Shown here: positions 42,474 to 51,438 of the stretch, in pieces
Position numbering within the stretch: position 1 is the stretch's first letter
Layout: every line of letters begins with the position of its first letter
DNA from: Peribacillus acanthi
GTDB lineage: Bacteria; Bacillota; Bacilli; Bacillales; DSM-1321
Assembly (NCBI RefSeq): GCF_003073175.1
Contig: NZ_QBBX01000005.1
Coordinates: 45,304 to 109,303, forward strand
Direction of reading: 5' to 3'
Length of the DNA stretch: 64,000 bases
The notes under the pieces: model-generated
Databases searched by the model: none
The model's input: the letters and a program-made list of their open reading frames with translations, nothing else
What the model was told of the DNA's origin: nothing
Position numbers and translations under genes: made by a program

Positions 42474-43310
42474 CTAGTTTAAAATTCCAGGCTTTAATAG
42501 GCTCATGCTAATTTCCCATAATTTTTTTGCCGCTTCTGGATCGTTTGCTTCTTTTGTTGTCTTTTCAGGTTTACAATTATTAAAGAATTGTCCACTTACT
42601 CCTTTTACCTCTGGTGAACTTGCAAGAAATACTGGAGTTTTAGCTCCTTTTTCTGTTTTTGCTGACATGAATCCGAAAATCGTACGAAGAATCCATGGTA
42701 GTTGATGCATAATGTTTGATTTGATGATTCCAGGGTGTAGGCTATTTACCGTAATGGGTCTACCCTCTAATTTCGTTGCCAATTCCTTAGTAAAGAGAAT
42801 TAATGCAAGCTTTGTAGGACCTACAGCTTTATAGAATGCATAATTGTTTTTCACCATCAAATCATCAAAGTTTATCTTTATTCCAGTATGCTTAGAAGCA
42901 ACGTTAATAATTCTACCTTCTCCACTAGCTTCCAATGAATCTAGTAAAAGATGAGTAAGTAAGAAATGAGATAAATAGTTTGTTGCAAAGGTAGTCTCAA
43001 TCCCATCCTCCGTTTCAGACCTTGTAGGTAAGAAAACAGCTGCATTGTTAATTAATACATCTAACTTATCGAATTTTTGTTTAAACTCTTCTGCTGCTTG
43101 TCGAACCATCTTTTGGGAAGAAAGATCCGCAACTAGTAAATGAACATTCTTATTCCCCGTATGTTGGATAATATCCTTTACTGCTTCATTTCCTCTTTCT
43201 TTACTACGACATAAAATTACTACCGTTGCGCCATTTTTTGCTAATTCAAGAGCTGTTGCTTTTCCAATCCCTGAATTTCCTCCAGTAATTAAACATACTT
43301 TATTCTCCAT
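42474..43310 (-). CDS. Short-chain dehydrogenase/reductase (retinol-dehydrogenase-like)
   Basis: 278 residues. CLITGGNSGIGKATALELA binds NAD(P), NNAAVFLP is the central motif, and the active-site region reads NVASKHTG...YAFYKAVGPTKLAL, where the usual YxxxK tyrosine segment is altered: a Tyr-Lys spacing of YKAVGPTK rather than YxxxK. LHPGIIKSNI follows. Substrate unknown; similar to retinol dehydrogenase-like SDRs. Probably in one unit with the aldo/keto reductase downstream. Confidence 0.82.
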   Translation of the reverse strand: MENKVCLITGGNSGIGKATALELAKNGATVVILCRSKERGNEAVKDIIQHTGNKNVHLLVADLSSQKMVRQAAEEFKQKFDKLDVLINNAAVFLPTRSETEDGIETTFATNYLSHFLLTHLLLDSLEASGEGRIINVASKHTGIKINFDDLMVKNNYAFYKAVGPTKLALILFTKELATKLEGRPITVNSLHPGIIKSNIMHQLPWILRTIFGFMSAKTEKGAKTPVFLASSPEVKGVSGQFFNNCKPEKTTKEANDPEAAKKLWEISMSLLKPGILN

Positions 43311-43334
43311 TTTCTTTCCCCTTTTCTATTAAAA

Positions 43335-44162
43335 TCATATTAGGTTGGCAAATTCATTAAGTCTCTTAGACATCCTCTGTATTTCTTCTACAGACTCATG
43401 AATTTGTATAATGTTCTCTTTCTGAATTTCTCCCACATTCGAGATTTTTTGCACCATTTGATTGATATTTTCCATAGATATTCGGATATTCTCGAGTGTG
43501 TCTTGAATGGTTTCCGTTGATGAGCGAGTGTGCTGTGACAGCTTTCGAATTTCATTGGCTACAACGCTAAATCCTCTTCCATATTCATTTGCCCTTGCTG
43601 CTTCAATTGCAGCATTTAATCCTAAAAGATTGGTTTTATCAGCAACTTGTTTAATAAAAGTAATAACCTCTTTGGTTCTTTGCACTTGTTGGCTTGCTTC
43701 CTCTGAAACTTCTAATAAATCTCGAGTATGTGAGGACAATGAAACAGCACCATCTGAGACATTCCCCACATTTTCATTGACCACATCCAGGGAATCGATC
43801 ATTTCATTTGAAATCTTTAATAATTCTTCCTCGTTTTGATGCATAATACCGAGAGACATCACTCCAATCACTTGCCCAAACTCATCCTTTAATGGAAGTA
43901 GATTAGCAGTGAACTCCACCCCATGCAGGCTGGATGGAACGACTGTCCGAATAGCTTCACCATTTTTTAATACCGTATCCGCTGGTGTGTCAGGTTGAAT
44001 GTTCATCCCTGCTTTTAAGCGAAGATTTATTTTTTCGCCAGGAAAATAGGCAATAATCTTATCTGTATCTCCAATCGCAATTGAAACGTCTGTCGGAATG
44101 GCAGTCTGAAAAATTGGAGCTGCTGCTAATATTGATTCAAGTAAGGAGTGATACTTTGACAA
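43335..44162 (-). CDS. Soluble methyl-accepting chemotaxis protein (YfmS-like)
   Basis: 275 residues without a membrane helix. The first 115 residues form a small PAS-like sensor domain ([25 protein letters not shown] opening, [25 protein letters not shown] close). The rest is the MCP signalling hairpin with the highly conserved tip [18 protein letters not shown] and [17 protein letters not shown]. It resembles the cytoplasmic receptor YfmS. It signals to CheA/CheW. TTG start after GAGGG. Confidence 0.87.
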   Translation of the reverse strand: MSKYHSLLESILAAAPIFQTAIPTDVSIAIGDTDKIIAYFPGEKINLRLKAGMNIQPDTPADTVLKNGEAIRTVVPSSLHGVEFTANLLPLKDEFGQVIGVMSLGIMHQNEEELLKISNEMIDSLDVVNENVGNVSDGAVSLSSHTRDLLEVSEEASQQVQRTKEVITFIKQVADKTNLLGLNAAIEAARANEYGRGFSVVANEIRKLSQHTRSSTETIQDTLENIRISMENINQMVQKISNVGEIQKENIIQIHESVEEIQRMSKRLNEFANLI

Positions 44163-44201
44163 TGATAACCCTCAATTCGTGTAATATTCTCTTGATAAAA
44201 T

Positions 44202-44900
44202 TCACCATTTAATGGATTGTCCATCTCTAAAAAACCCACCATTTGGTCCATCTTCCTCTATCTCTGTAAGCCACACTATTGATTGTGCAGCCTGCTCAAC
44301 ACTCCTTGGTGCATGCGGACCACCCATATCGGTACGTACCCATCCAGGACATACCGCATTAATTTTGATATTCCCATCTATTTCAGCTGCCAATTGGCGT
44401 GTTAGCCCATTTAATGCAAACTTCGATAATTTGTACGAACCTGGCCCTATTTGATCCATACCATCCGTTTGTCCATATCCTGACGAAACATTGATAATCC
44501 TCCCATAGTTGTTTTCTTTCATTAATGGAAGAAATGATCGAATTAAGTGGTAGGGACCTAATAAGTTAGTCTTTAAGGTTTGTTCTAAGATCGTTGTATC
44601 CTCTTCTGACATCCTATCGGTTTTATCCAAATAAACACCTGCATTGTTAATCAACACATCTATGTGACCAAATGTTTGTCGAACATACTCCACTGCATTT
44701 TGGATGCTACTAAGATCATCTACATCAAGCTCCATTACTGACATCTCATATCCAAGTTGTTGAACAGCCATTTGTCCTTTTTCTTTGTTTCGACTTCCTA
44801 AAATAACATGAAAGTCTTTCTCAGCTAATTGCTTACTTAATTCCAATCCAATACCCCTACTGGCTCCAGTAATAAGTGCTATTTTCTTTTCCTTCATCAT
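44202..44900 (-). CDS. Short-chain dehydrogenase, MarR-regulon member
   Basis: 232 residues. ALITGASRGIGLELSKQLA binds NADP, NNAGVYLD is the central motif, NVSSGYG...GSYKLSKFALNGL gives the Ser-Tyr-Lys triad, and VCPGWVRTDMGG follows. It resembles carbonyl-reductase-like SDRs. ATG 44900 lies about 9 nt after AAGG; a GTG at 44909 is less likely. The operator at 44924-44939 sits between its promoter region and start codon, so it should be repressed by the divergent MarR protein. Confidence 0.88.
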   Translation of the reverse strand: MMKEKKIALITGASRGIGLELSKQLAEKDFHVILGSRNKEKGQMAVQQLGYEMSVMELDVDDLSSIQNAVEYVRQTFGHIDVLINNAGVYLDKTDRMSEEDTTILEQTLKTNLLGPYHLIRSFLPLMKENNYGRIINVSSGYGQTDGMDQIGPGSYKLSKFALNGLTRQLAAEIDGNIKINAVCPGWVRTDMGGPHAPRSVEQAAQSIVWLTEIEEDGPNGGFFRDGQSIKW

Positions 44901-44923
44901 CGTAGCCACCCTTCAATATTTAT

Positions 44924-44939
44924 TTGTTTGTACATACAA
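44924..44939. promoter_or_regulatory. MarR operator site 1
   Basis: TTGTTTGTACATACAA, 24 bp upstream of the SDR start codon at 44900. Core is the palindrome TTGTA-n-TACAA. Identical in all 16 bases to site 2. Confidence 0.65.
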
Positions 44940-44941
44940 TT

Positions 44942-45094
44942 TTATTCTAAAAAAAATTTGTTTATATGACTGTAAGAATCTTCTGCTGCATCGGGTTTAA
45001 TGTTTTCAAAAATCCCAAATGCATTTCCACTATTGTCTATAAAAGATGTAGCATGGACCGTTTGGAATTTCAGATCCTTTCTAAGTAACCTGTA
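44942..45094 (-). pseudogene. Remnant of a VOC/glyoxalase-like gene (C-terminal fragment)
   Basis: A 50-codon minus-strand frame between a TGA and a TAA, with no start codon or ribosome site. It reads HATSFIDNSGNAFGIFENI, which resembles the last strand of VOC domains (usually D-x-x-G-N-x-F-x-I-F-E). Upstream sequence does not continue the domain. I interpret it as debris of a truncated gene next to the MarR-controlled SDR. Confidence 0.4.
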
Positions 45095-45125
45095 TCATTG
45101 TGAAGTTATAGTAACAACTTTTTTG

Positions 45126-45141
45126 TTGTTTGTACATACAA
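45126..45141. promoter_or_regulatory. MarR operator site 2
   Basis: TTGTTTGTACATACAA, exactly identical to site 1, about 220 bp upstream of the SDR and 186 bp upstream of marR. The spacing would allow looping between sites 1, 2 and 3. Confidence 0.65.
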
Positions 45142-45262
45142 TAATAGTAAATTAAAATTTTTGATAAATCAATTTTTTTCTTTATTATTTCTTCCTTCAA
45201 ATAACGACATTTTTTTGTTATGGTTTAATTAATCGTTGGAAAAAAATACTTACAAATGACAT

Positions 45263-45290
45263 TTGACAATTCGAATAGGATTATTGTAGT
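45263..45290 (+). promoter_or_regulatory. Promoter of the MarR gene
   Basis: -35 TTGACA (45263-45268), 16-bp spacer, -10 TGTAGT (45285-45290). Operator site 3 starts at the next base, so bound MarR would block the start point. Confidence 0.6.
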
Positions 45291-45306
45291 TTGTATGTAC
45301 AAGCAA
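45291..45306. promoter_or_regulatory. MarR operator site 3
   Basis: TTGTATGTACAAGCAA, the reverse complement of sites 1 and 2 with one mismatch, 20 bp before the marR start and directly after its -10. Confidence 0.65.
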
Positions 45307-45326
45307 AATAAAAGGAGCTTTTTATT

Positions 45327-45749
45327 ATGATTGATGATTTTTTTAATAACTGCCTGTATTTTACAGTGAATAAACTCTCTCGTGCCATAACAAAAATGGC
45401 AGAGGAATCTTTTAAAATCACAGGTTTATCGCCTACTCATGCCTTTTTAATGATGCTGGTAATTGAAAAGCCTGGTATATCCCAATCTGAGTTAGCTGAA
45501 GCTCTTCATTTAAAGCCTTCTACTATCACTCGTTTTGTCGATAAGCTGGTTGAGAAAGGGTACATTGAACGAAAAACAGAGGGGAAGAGATCATTAAATT
45601 TCCCAACTGAAAATGGTGAAGCCATCCTTAAGGATATTAAAGAAGGCTGGAAAATCTTATTCCGCTCTTATTCTGATATTTTAGGCGAAGAAGAAGGTAA
45701 ATCACTAAACAAATTAATTAATGAAGCAGGCAACAAATTAGAAAAGTAA
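45327..45749 (+). CDS. MarR family transcriptional repressor
   Basis: 140 residues. ITGLSPTHAFLMMLVIEKPG, then SQSELAEALHLKPSTITRFVDKL (HTH) and GYIERKTEGKRS (wing) are standard for MarR. It probably senses an electrophile or phenolic compound. AAAGGAG before ATG. Its promoter overlaps operator site 3, and identical sites lie before the divergent SDR and before the NAD(P)H oxidoreductase genes, so it likely represses a reductive detoxification regulon. Confidence 0.9.
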   Translation: MIDDFFNNCLYFTVNKLSRAITKMAEESFKITGLSPTHAFLMMLVIEKPGISQSELAEALHLKPSTITRFVDKLVEKGYIERKTEGKRSLNFPTENGEAILKDIKEGWKILFRSYSDILGEEEGKSLNKLINEAGNKLEK

Positions 45750-45811
45750 TCAGATTGATCCTTTGATGAATACTAAAAGGGTATTTAGCAAAGTGATCTA
45801 CCTTTTTATAT

Positions 45812-45827
45812 TTGCTTGTACAAACAA
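45812..45827. promoter_or_regulatory. MarR operator site 4
   Basis: TTGCTTGTACAAACAA, two mismatches from site 1, 25 bp before the first NAD(P)H oxidoreductase start codon. Confidence 0.6.
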
Positions 45828-45852
45828 CACTTACTCTAAAGGAGTCATACGA

Positions 45853-46395
45853 ATGAAAACTCTTGTAATCATTACACATCCAAATATTGAACAATCCCGC
45901 ATCAATCGTACATGGATGGAGGAATTGAAAAAACACGAAGAAATTACGATCCATTCTTTATATGGTGCATATCCAGACGGAAAAATTGATGTTCAACACG
46001 AACAAAGCTTATTAGAGTCTCATGATCGAATTATCCTTCAGTTCCCATTCTACTGGTACAGCACACCTGCTTTATTAAAGCAATGGCAGGATGAAGTGCT
46101 TTCTTACGGATGGGCATATGGAGAAGGCGGAGACAAGCTTCACGGTAAAGAGTTAGGTCTTGCGATTTCTACTTTTGGTCCAAAAGATTCCTACCAGCCA
46201 ACTGGATACAATCACTTTACGATGGAAACTTTAACAACTCCATTGCAACAAACAAGTAACCTTATTGGCACACGTTTTATGCCATTATTTGTGTTGAATG
46301 GCGTGATGCATGTCTCAGATGAGGAATTAGCAGCAAACGCGAAGGCATACGTAGATTACGTTCTTCAACCTACACCCACATTAGTGAAAGCTTAA
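45853..46395 (+). CDS. Flavodoxin-like NAD(P)H oxidoreductase (NQO/KefF/YwrO family), copy 1
   Basis: 180 residues. KTLVIITHPNIEQSRINRTW is the flavin-binding first loop, DRIILQFPFYWYSTPALLKQWQDEVLSYGWAYG (in pieces: FPFYWYSTPALLKQW, LSYGWAYG) is the FMN/FAD phosphate region typical of quinone reductases, and GGDKLHGKELGLAIST follows. Two-electron reduction of quinones or azo/nitro compounds is the likely activity. ATG 45853 after AAAGGAG is chosen over an upstream ATG at 45763 that would lie within the operator region. It lies downstream of operator site 4. Confidence 0.88.
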   Translation: MKTLVIITHPNIEQSRINRTWMEELKKHEEITIHSLYGAYPDGKIDVQHEQSLLESHDRIILQFPFYWYSTPALLKQWQDEVLSYGWAYGEGGDKLHGKELGLAISTFGPKDSYQPTGYNHFTMETLTTPLQQTSNLIGTRFMPLFVLNGVMHVSDEELAANAKAYVDYVLQPTPTLVKA

Positions 46396-46420
46396 AAACC
46401 ATCTGAAAGAAGGTAACAAA

Positions 46421-46945
46421 GTGAAAACATTAGTCATTGTTGCTCACCCAAACCTGGAACAATCACGTGTAAACAAGCACTTAGCAGAAGTAATCGAAAA
46501 GTATGAAAATGTTACCGTTCATCGTTTATATGATGTTTATCCAGATGAAACCATTGATATCGTGCGTGAACAGGAACTACTTCTAGCTCATGATCGTATT
46601 GTTTTCCAATTTCCATTCTACTGGTACAGTGCTCCCTCCCTATTAAAAAAATGGATGGATCATGTTTTAGCTTATGGTTGGGCTTATGGATCAGGGGGAG
46701 ACAAGCTTCACGGCAAGCAATTAATCGTTGCCACTTCTACGGGGGGCCCTACAATGGCCTATGCTGCAGGAGGATACAACCATTATACAATGAGTGAATT
46801 GCTTAGACCGTTCCAAGCAACTAGCAACTTGATTGGAACTATCTATAAGACTCCATTTACCGTTCATGGTGTGAGATTACTTACCCAAGATGAATTGGAA
46901 CAGGTCTCAGATCAATATGCTAAATATGTGTTAAAAGCGGATTAA
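46421..46945 (+). CDS. Flavodoxin-like NAD(P)H oxidoreductase, copy 2
   Basis: 174 residues, a clear tandem paralogue of the preceding gene: KTLVIVAHPNLEQSRVNKHL, RIVFQFPFYWYSAPSLLKKW, LAYGWAYGSGGDKLHGKQL and GGYNHYTMSELLRPFQATSNLIGT align along the whole length. GTG start after GAAGG, 26 nt beyond the first copy, so both are cotranscribed and share MarR control. The tandem copy may have a different substrate range. Confidence 0.88.
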   Translation: MKTLVIVAHPNLEQSRVNKHLAEVIEKYENVTVHRLYDVYPDETIDIVREQELLLAHDRIVFQFPFYWYSAPSLLKKWMDHVLAYGWAYGSGGDKLHGKQLIVATSTGGPTMAYAAGGYNHYTMSELLRPFQATSNLIGTIYKTPFTVHGVRLLTQDELEQVSDQYAKYVLKAD

Positions 46946-46951
46946 ATAAGT

Positions 46952-46984
46952 TCAGCCTGGAGATTTATCCAGGCTGTTTTTTTC
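46952..46984. terminator. Bidirectional terminator
   Basis: CAGCCTGGA-gattta-TCCAGGCTG followed by T7; ends both the oxidoreductase pair and the sugar-acid operon. Confidence 0.9.
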
Positions 46985-46986
46985 AT

Positions 46987-47910
46987 TTATTTCGTTTCAT
47001 GCATTAAAAATGCCATTACTTCTTCTTTGTCCGGAATAGGAGATACTGCACCAAATCCCGTTGTCGATAAAGCTGCTGCCGCATTAGCATACTTAGCAGC
47101 TTCCACTGCGGTTGTTCCGCTCAAATACTTGGTAATAAAAGCACCGTCAAAGGTATCACCTGCTCCTGTAGCGTCGACAGTATCGACTGAAAAGCCATGT
47201 ACTAGATGTCGTTCAATAGAATCCGCCACCATCACTCCATTTTTACCTAGTTTTAAGACCACTAATTTAACCCCTAATCCAAGGTAATAATCTACAATTT
47301 CATTAGGGTCCTCTAAGCCAGTCAGTTGCTGAACATCCTCCAAACTCGGGAGGAAAACATCCGCTAGTGGTGCCGTTGCATGAATAACTGCTTTTGCTCT
47401 TGCAAGAGGCCATAACTTCAATCGAAGGTTCGCATCGTAAGAAATTAAGATATTATTGGCACGGGCAATTTCAATTGCTTTGAATATCGCATCACAGCTC
47501 GATTCACTGATTGCTTGGCTAATTCCAGAAACATGAAGCAGTTTACACTGGAGAATGGCTTCCTCCGTTATTTCCTCCGGTTTTAGCAGACTAGCCGCTG
47601 ACCCCTTTCGGTAATAAGCAAACTGATGACCTTCCGGAGTGTGGGTGATAAAGTAAATACCGGTGCTCGCATTAGCGTCTTGCCTTACGAAGGTTGTGTC
47701 CACTCCTTCTTCCTTCCATAATTGAAGGAACTGATCACCAAATGTATCCTTTCCTACCTTTGTCAGATAACCTACACTCGCTCCTTGACGTGCTGCAGCA
47801 ATGGCAAAATTAGATGTATCACCACCATAGCCAGGTAAATAGCTGTTTTTTTCAGAACCAATCATCTCACTAAATTCCATTAATGGTTCACCAATTGCGA
47901 GAATATCCAA
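46987..47910 (-). CDS. kdgK: PfkB-family sugar kinase, 2-keto-3-deoxygluconate kinase-like
   Basis: 307 residues. GEPLMEFSE opening, GGDTSNFAIAAARQGASVGYLTKVG (PfkB motif 1), ANLRLKLW substrate loop, KLGKNGVMV, and VDTVDATGAGDTFDGAFI (motif 2 with the GAGD anion hole and catalytic Asp). Resembles KdgK, which phosphorylates 2-keto-3-deoxygluconate to KDPG. TTG start after GGAGG. Last gene of the operon, next to a KDPG aldolase, so the two steps are encoded together. Confidence 0.87.
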   Translation of the reverse strand: MDILAIGEPLMEFSEMIGSEKNSYLPGYGGDTSNFAIAAARQGASVGYLTKVGKDTFGDQFLQLWKEEGVDTTFVRQDANASTGIYFITHTPEGHQFAYYRKGSAASLLKPEEITEEAILQCKLLHVSGISQAISESSCDAIFKAIEIARANNILISYDANLRLKLWPLARAKAVIHATAPLADVFLPSLEDVQQLTGLEDPNEIVDYYLGLGVKLVVLKLGKNGVMVADSIERHLVHGFSVDTVDATGAGDTFDGAFITKYLSGTTAVEAAKYANAAAALSTTGFGAVSPIPDKEEVMAFLMHETK

Positions 47911-47925
47911 GGTATATCCTCCTTC

Positions 47926-48582
47926 CTAGATTCTGTTATACTGCTCAATGCCAGCTCTAAGAGATTTGGCACTTTTAATTAGCTTCGTTTGCTCTGCTTC
48001 TCTTACTTCAATTTCAATCGCTTTTTCAAGAACTTCTTCAACATGGGCTTTTGGCACAACAACGACACCATCTAGATCCGCAACAATCAAGTCACCAGGA
48101 TGAACCGTGATTCCACCACATTCAACAGGAACATTTAGTGCTTCTGTTTTGTATCTTCCGACTGTTGTCCCTGGAGAGATGCTTCTAGAATAGACTGGGA
48201 ACCCATAGTCTCTTTTAATCTCCGTCACATCGCGAACTCCAGCGTCTAAAATCGCGCCAGCTAAGTTATTGACATAAGCTCCAGCTGTCATTAATCCGCC
48301 CCATACCGCAACGTTTCGATCACTCCCCTCAAGACCAATAACAACAACACTGCCTTCTGGAGATTCATCGATTGCTTCTAACGCATGTACCGGCGGTAAT
48401 TTTTCCTCTGTAAATACTTCTTTCACTGTTACTGCAGGACCAACAACTTTGCGGTCATTAATTCTAGGCTTAATTTCAAAATCCATATATCCTGTTTTTC
48501 CCACTACTTGATCGACTGCATCTGCCACGGATGCTGATGCCACTCCGTAAAATTTTTCAATAACCTCTTTTGAATAACTCAT
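47926..48582 (-). CDS. RraA family protein (HMG/CHA aldolase-like)
   Basis: 218 residues. ASVADAVDQVVGKTGYMDFEIKP opening; GLEGSDRNVAVWGGLMTAGAYVNNLAGAILDAGVRDVTEIK holds the conserved G-x-L-x3-A and the D-x-G-x-R-D motif that binds the divalent metal and substrate in class II 4-hydroxy-4-methyl-2-oxoglutarate/4-carboxy-4-hydroxy-2-oxoadipate aldolases. In this operon it could act as an aldolase or decarboxylase on an acid sugar intermediate rather than as an RNase E regulator. ATG after GGAGG. Confidence 0.85.
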   Translation of the reverse strand: MSYSKEVIEKFYGVASASVADAVDQVVGKTGYMDFEIKPRINDRKVVGPAVTVKEVFTEEKLPPVHALEAIDESPEGSVVVIGLEGSDRNVAVWGGLMTAGAYVNNLAGAILDAGVRDVTEIKRDYGFPVYSRSISPGTTVGRYKTEALNVPVECGGITVHPGDLIVADLDGVVVVPKAHVEEVLEKAIEIEVREAEQTKLIKSAKSLRAGIEQYNRI

Positions 48583-48595
48583 GTTTATTCCTCCT

Positions 48596-49243
48596 TTAGT
48601 TCTGTCTATCTACTTTACGAATGAATTTACTTCCTAATTCAGCTATATATTCAAAATTTCCTTGTTCCAACATGCTTGTATTCACTAAGTCATTTCCCAC
48701 ACCTACGAAAGATGCGCCAGCTCCTAGGTATTCATTGATATTACTTAAATTAACTCCACCAGTCGGAACTAATGGGATGGTAGGGAGTACCGTTTTCATC
48801 GCCTTTAAATGTCCGGGTCCTCCAATCGAATTAGCAGGGAATACCTTTACAGCCGAGCTCCCCCGACTCCACGCCGTATGAATCTCGGTAGGTGTTAATC
48901 CACTCATAATGCAAGCTACTCCCGCTTCCCTACATAGTTCTGGAAGTCCTTCAACGATAAAAGGGGAAATAATATATCGTGCACCAGCGTTAATACACTC
49001 TTCTGCTGCACGAAGATCCACAACTGTTCCTGCACCGATCAGTAAGTCTTGATCCTTTGAAAATTCCTTCATTAAATCAGTTGCCCCTGGAACAGTCATA
49101 GTAATTTCAGCGGTTTGAAATCCTACACTTTTTAATAACTTAATCGCCGTATAAGCAATGTCTGAAGAGTTAGCTCTTATTACGGGTACGATTTTATAAT
49201 CAGATAGCTTTTCTAATACATCAGACACTCCATATGTTTGCAC
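48596..49243 (-). CDS. kdgA: 2-keto-3-deoxy-6-phosphogluconate (KDPG) aldolase
   Basis: 215 residues. IVPVIRANSS, then TAEITMTVPGATDLM (Glu), LLIGAGTVVD, AGARYIISPF, VKVFPANSIGGPGHLKAMK (the Schiff-base Lys lies in the VKVFPA motif) and VPTGGVNLSNI. This class I aldolase splits KDPG to pyruvate and glyceraldehyde 3-phosphate. GTG start, ribosome site inside the end of the previous gene, 3 nt gap. Together with KdgK it completes the lower sugar-acid pathway. Confidence 0.92.
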   Translation of the reverse strand: MQTYGVSDVLEKLSDYKIVPVIRANSSDIAYTAIKLLKSVGFQTAEITMTVPGATDLMKEFSKDQDLLIGAGTVVDLRAAEECINAGARYIISPFIVEGLPELCREAGVACIMSGLTPTEIHTAWSRGSSAVKVFPANSIGGPGHLKAMKTVLPTIPLVPTGGVNLSNINEYLGAGASFVGVGNDLVNTSMLEQGNFEYIAELGSKFIRKVDRQN

Positions 49244-49246
49244 TAT

Positions 49247-50221
49247 TCAATCCTCCCAACGGTTAACCCAAGATTTTGGTGTATCCCCTGAAAGGACTCT
49301 AACTATTTCCCGAGCCGCTTTCTTTTGTAAATCTTGAAGAGATTCTCTTGAATACCAGCCTGTATGATCAGTGACGACCACATTATCGAGATTGAAAAGT
49401 GGATTGTCTAAATTAGGAGGTTCTGTTTCAAAAACATCGATGCCTGCTCCAAATATTTGCTTTTGTAATAGCGCTTCCGTTAAGGCATTTTCATCTATCA
49501 GTCCACCCCTTGATGTATTAATGAGGACTGTATTTGGTTTCATTAAAGTCAGCTTACCACTATCAATCAAATGATAGTTTTCTTTCATGAGTGGAGCATG
49601 TAAAGAGATAATATCGGCTTCACGACACAGTGTTTCAAGGTCCACAAGTTCAATAGAATCTTTCTGTTCTTGAGCAAAAGGATCGTTTACCAAAATTCGT
49701 CCAAATCCAAGTCCTGAAACTTTTCGGCAAAAAGTTTGACCTATCCTTCCAAATCCTACAACACCTAGGGTTTTTCCATTGAACGAAAAGACTGGTTCTT
49801 GGTCTCCTACGTTCCATCTTCCTTTTCGTACATCCCGATCTCGTGTTACTACTCTACGAGCAACAGCAAACATGAGCGCAACGGCATGATCAGCTACTTC
49901 TTCACTACCATAATCTGGTACATTGGCGACAAAGATTTTTTTATCACGAGCCGCGGATAAATCAATATTATCTACACCAACACCATAACGAACAATGACC
50001 TTACATTTTTCCATGGTTTGAATCACTTCTGCATTTAACGGTGTTTCACGTACTAAAATGGCATCAGCCAATCTTACTGCAGGAATGATATCTTCTGAAT
50101 TCCAACTAGTGTTAATATGAGTAATATCAACAGGGAAGGAAGAAAGCTCTTCCTTCTCTGCTTCATAATTAGGATAGTTGGCATTAATGATTACGATTTT
50201 TAAACGAGGGTTCTCAGCCAA
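49247..50221 (-). CDS. D-isomer-specific 2-hydroxyacid dehydrogenase (C-terminal-binding-protein-like)
   Basis: 324 residues. VIVRYGVGVDNIDL, GKTLGVVGFGRIGQ (NAD Rossmann), LINTSRGGLIDENAL (Arg), FETEPP (Glu) and TDHTGWYSRESLQD (His in DHT) are all present. It interconverts a 2-hydroxy acid and a 2-keto acid with NAD(P). In the operon it may oxidise the imported hydroxy acid to a keto acid. TTG start. The gene order places it between the TRAP transporter and the aldolase. Confidence 0.9.
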   Translation of the reverse strand: MAENPRLKIVIINANYPNYEAEKEELSSFPVDITHINTSWNSEDIIPAVRLADAILVRETPLNAEVIQTMEKCKVIVRYGVGVDNIDLSAARDKKIFVANVPDYGSEEVADHAVALMFAVARRVVTRDRDVRKGRWNVGDQEPVFSFNGKTLGVVGFGRIGQTFCRKVSGLGFGRILVNDPFAQEQKDSIELVDLETLCREADIISLHAPLMKENYHLIDSGKLTLMKPNTVLINTSRGGLIDENALTEALLQKQIFGAGIDVFETEPPNLDNPLFNLDNVVVTDHTGWYSRESLQDLQKKAAREIVRVLSGDTPKSWVNRWED

Positions 50222-50263
50222 ATCTCTTCCATCCTTCCAATTTTCAAACTTAGTAGATTTGTA

Positions 50264-51343
50264 TTATTCGTTTCTTAATGCTTCAACTTCTGCTAGTAAA
50301 TCTTCTACCCATTTCTCTCCAACTGTTTCTTTCATCCAGTCTGCAACTGCAGGTTGAGTAGCTTGTCGGAATTCCTCAACTGCTTCAGGTGTTAGAGTTG
50401 TTACCTTCATCCCTTTTTCTGACAGGATCGCTCCTGCATTCATATCTTGGTTCGCAGTCATCCCTCTGTGAATCCATTTCGCAATATCAACACCTTCTTG
50501 CACAACCTTTTGCTGCTCTTGTGTTAACTTAGAGAAGAAGGCATCACTAATCATGTAAGCATGGAAGCTGTAAACATGGTTACTTAACGTTACGTGTTTT
50601 TGTGTCTGGAATAAGCTTGCTGCCAAAATGTTCGTTACACCGTTTTCTTGACCATCCACCACTTTTTGTTGAAGAGCTGTTGGTAACTCTGTCCAAGCAA
50701 TCGCTGATGGGCTAGCACCAGTACCTTGCACTAACTTTTCATATAGCGGACTTGGTTGTACACGCATTTTAAGTCCCTTCATATCTGCAACACTCTTAAT
50801 CTCTTTTTTGCTGTTGGTAAATTGACGAATACCATTGTCAGCGAGACCTAGTAAACGAATACCCGTCTGCTTCTTCATATCTTCAGCTAGATTTTTTGTA
50901 TAGTCCCCATCAAATACTGACCATGCTTCCCCTTGATTCTTGAATAAGAACGGCATATTGTATACACCCATTGGAGGATACAAAGAGGAGATTGGACCAT
51001 CATGAACTACTCCCATTTGAATGGAGCCTAATTTAAGACCTTCTAACACTGTATCCGCATCACCTAGCTGGCTAGCAGGATAAATTTCAACTTGAACTTC
51101 CCCATTTGTATGTGACTCTACATATGATTCAAACGCTAGTGCTGCTGCTTGTTTTGGTTGATCCAACCCAGCAGGCTGGAAATGCGCATAACGTATAACC
51201 ACTGCATCTTTATTAGTCTTTGTTCCCGATGCTGGCTTACTTGCTGGCTCCTTCGTTGATGCTGTTTCAGAATCCTTACATCCCGTTAAAATCATCCCTA
51301 TTAATGCAATAACCATCATGACCATCATTAAAGGCTTACGCAT
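50264..51343 (-). CDS. TRAP transporter substrate-binding lipoprotein (DctP)
   Basis: 359 residues. Lipobox LTGCKDS (Cys about 22) anchors it to the membrane outer face. GEVQVEIYPASQLGDADTVLEGLKLGSIQMG and KGLKMRVQPSPLYEKLVQGTGASPSAIAW are diagnostic of DctP; the Arg in LKMRVQ binds the substrate carboxylate. It delivers an organic or sugar acid to the DctQM pair. ATG after AAGGGGG. Confidence 0.94.
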   Translation of the reverse strand: MRKPLMMVMMVIALIGMILTGCKDSETASTKEPASKPASGTKTNKDAVVIRYAHFQPAGLDQPKQAAALAFESYVESHTNGEVQVEIYPASQLGDADTVLEGLKLGSIQMGVVHDGPISSLYPPMGVYNMPFLFKNQGEAWSVFDGDYTKNLAEDMKKQTGIRLLGLADNGIRQFTNSKKEIKSVADMKGLKMRVQPSPLYEKLVQGTGASPSAIAWTELPTALQQKVVDGQENGVTNILAASLFQTQKHVTLSNHVYSFHAYMISDAFFSKLTQEQQKVVQEGVDIAKWIHRGMTANQDMNAGAILSEKGMKVTTLTPEAVEEFRQATQPAVADWMKETVGEKWVEDLLAEVEALRNE

Positions 51344-51438
51344 TCAAATATCCCCCTTTTTAATAGAAAAATAAGTATTAGCCAAATGATTTTTATATAT
51401 GTTTCTTAACACATCACCCCCATTGAGAAAAACGTAAC

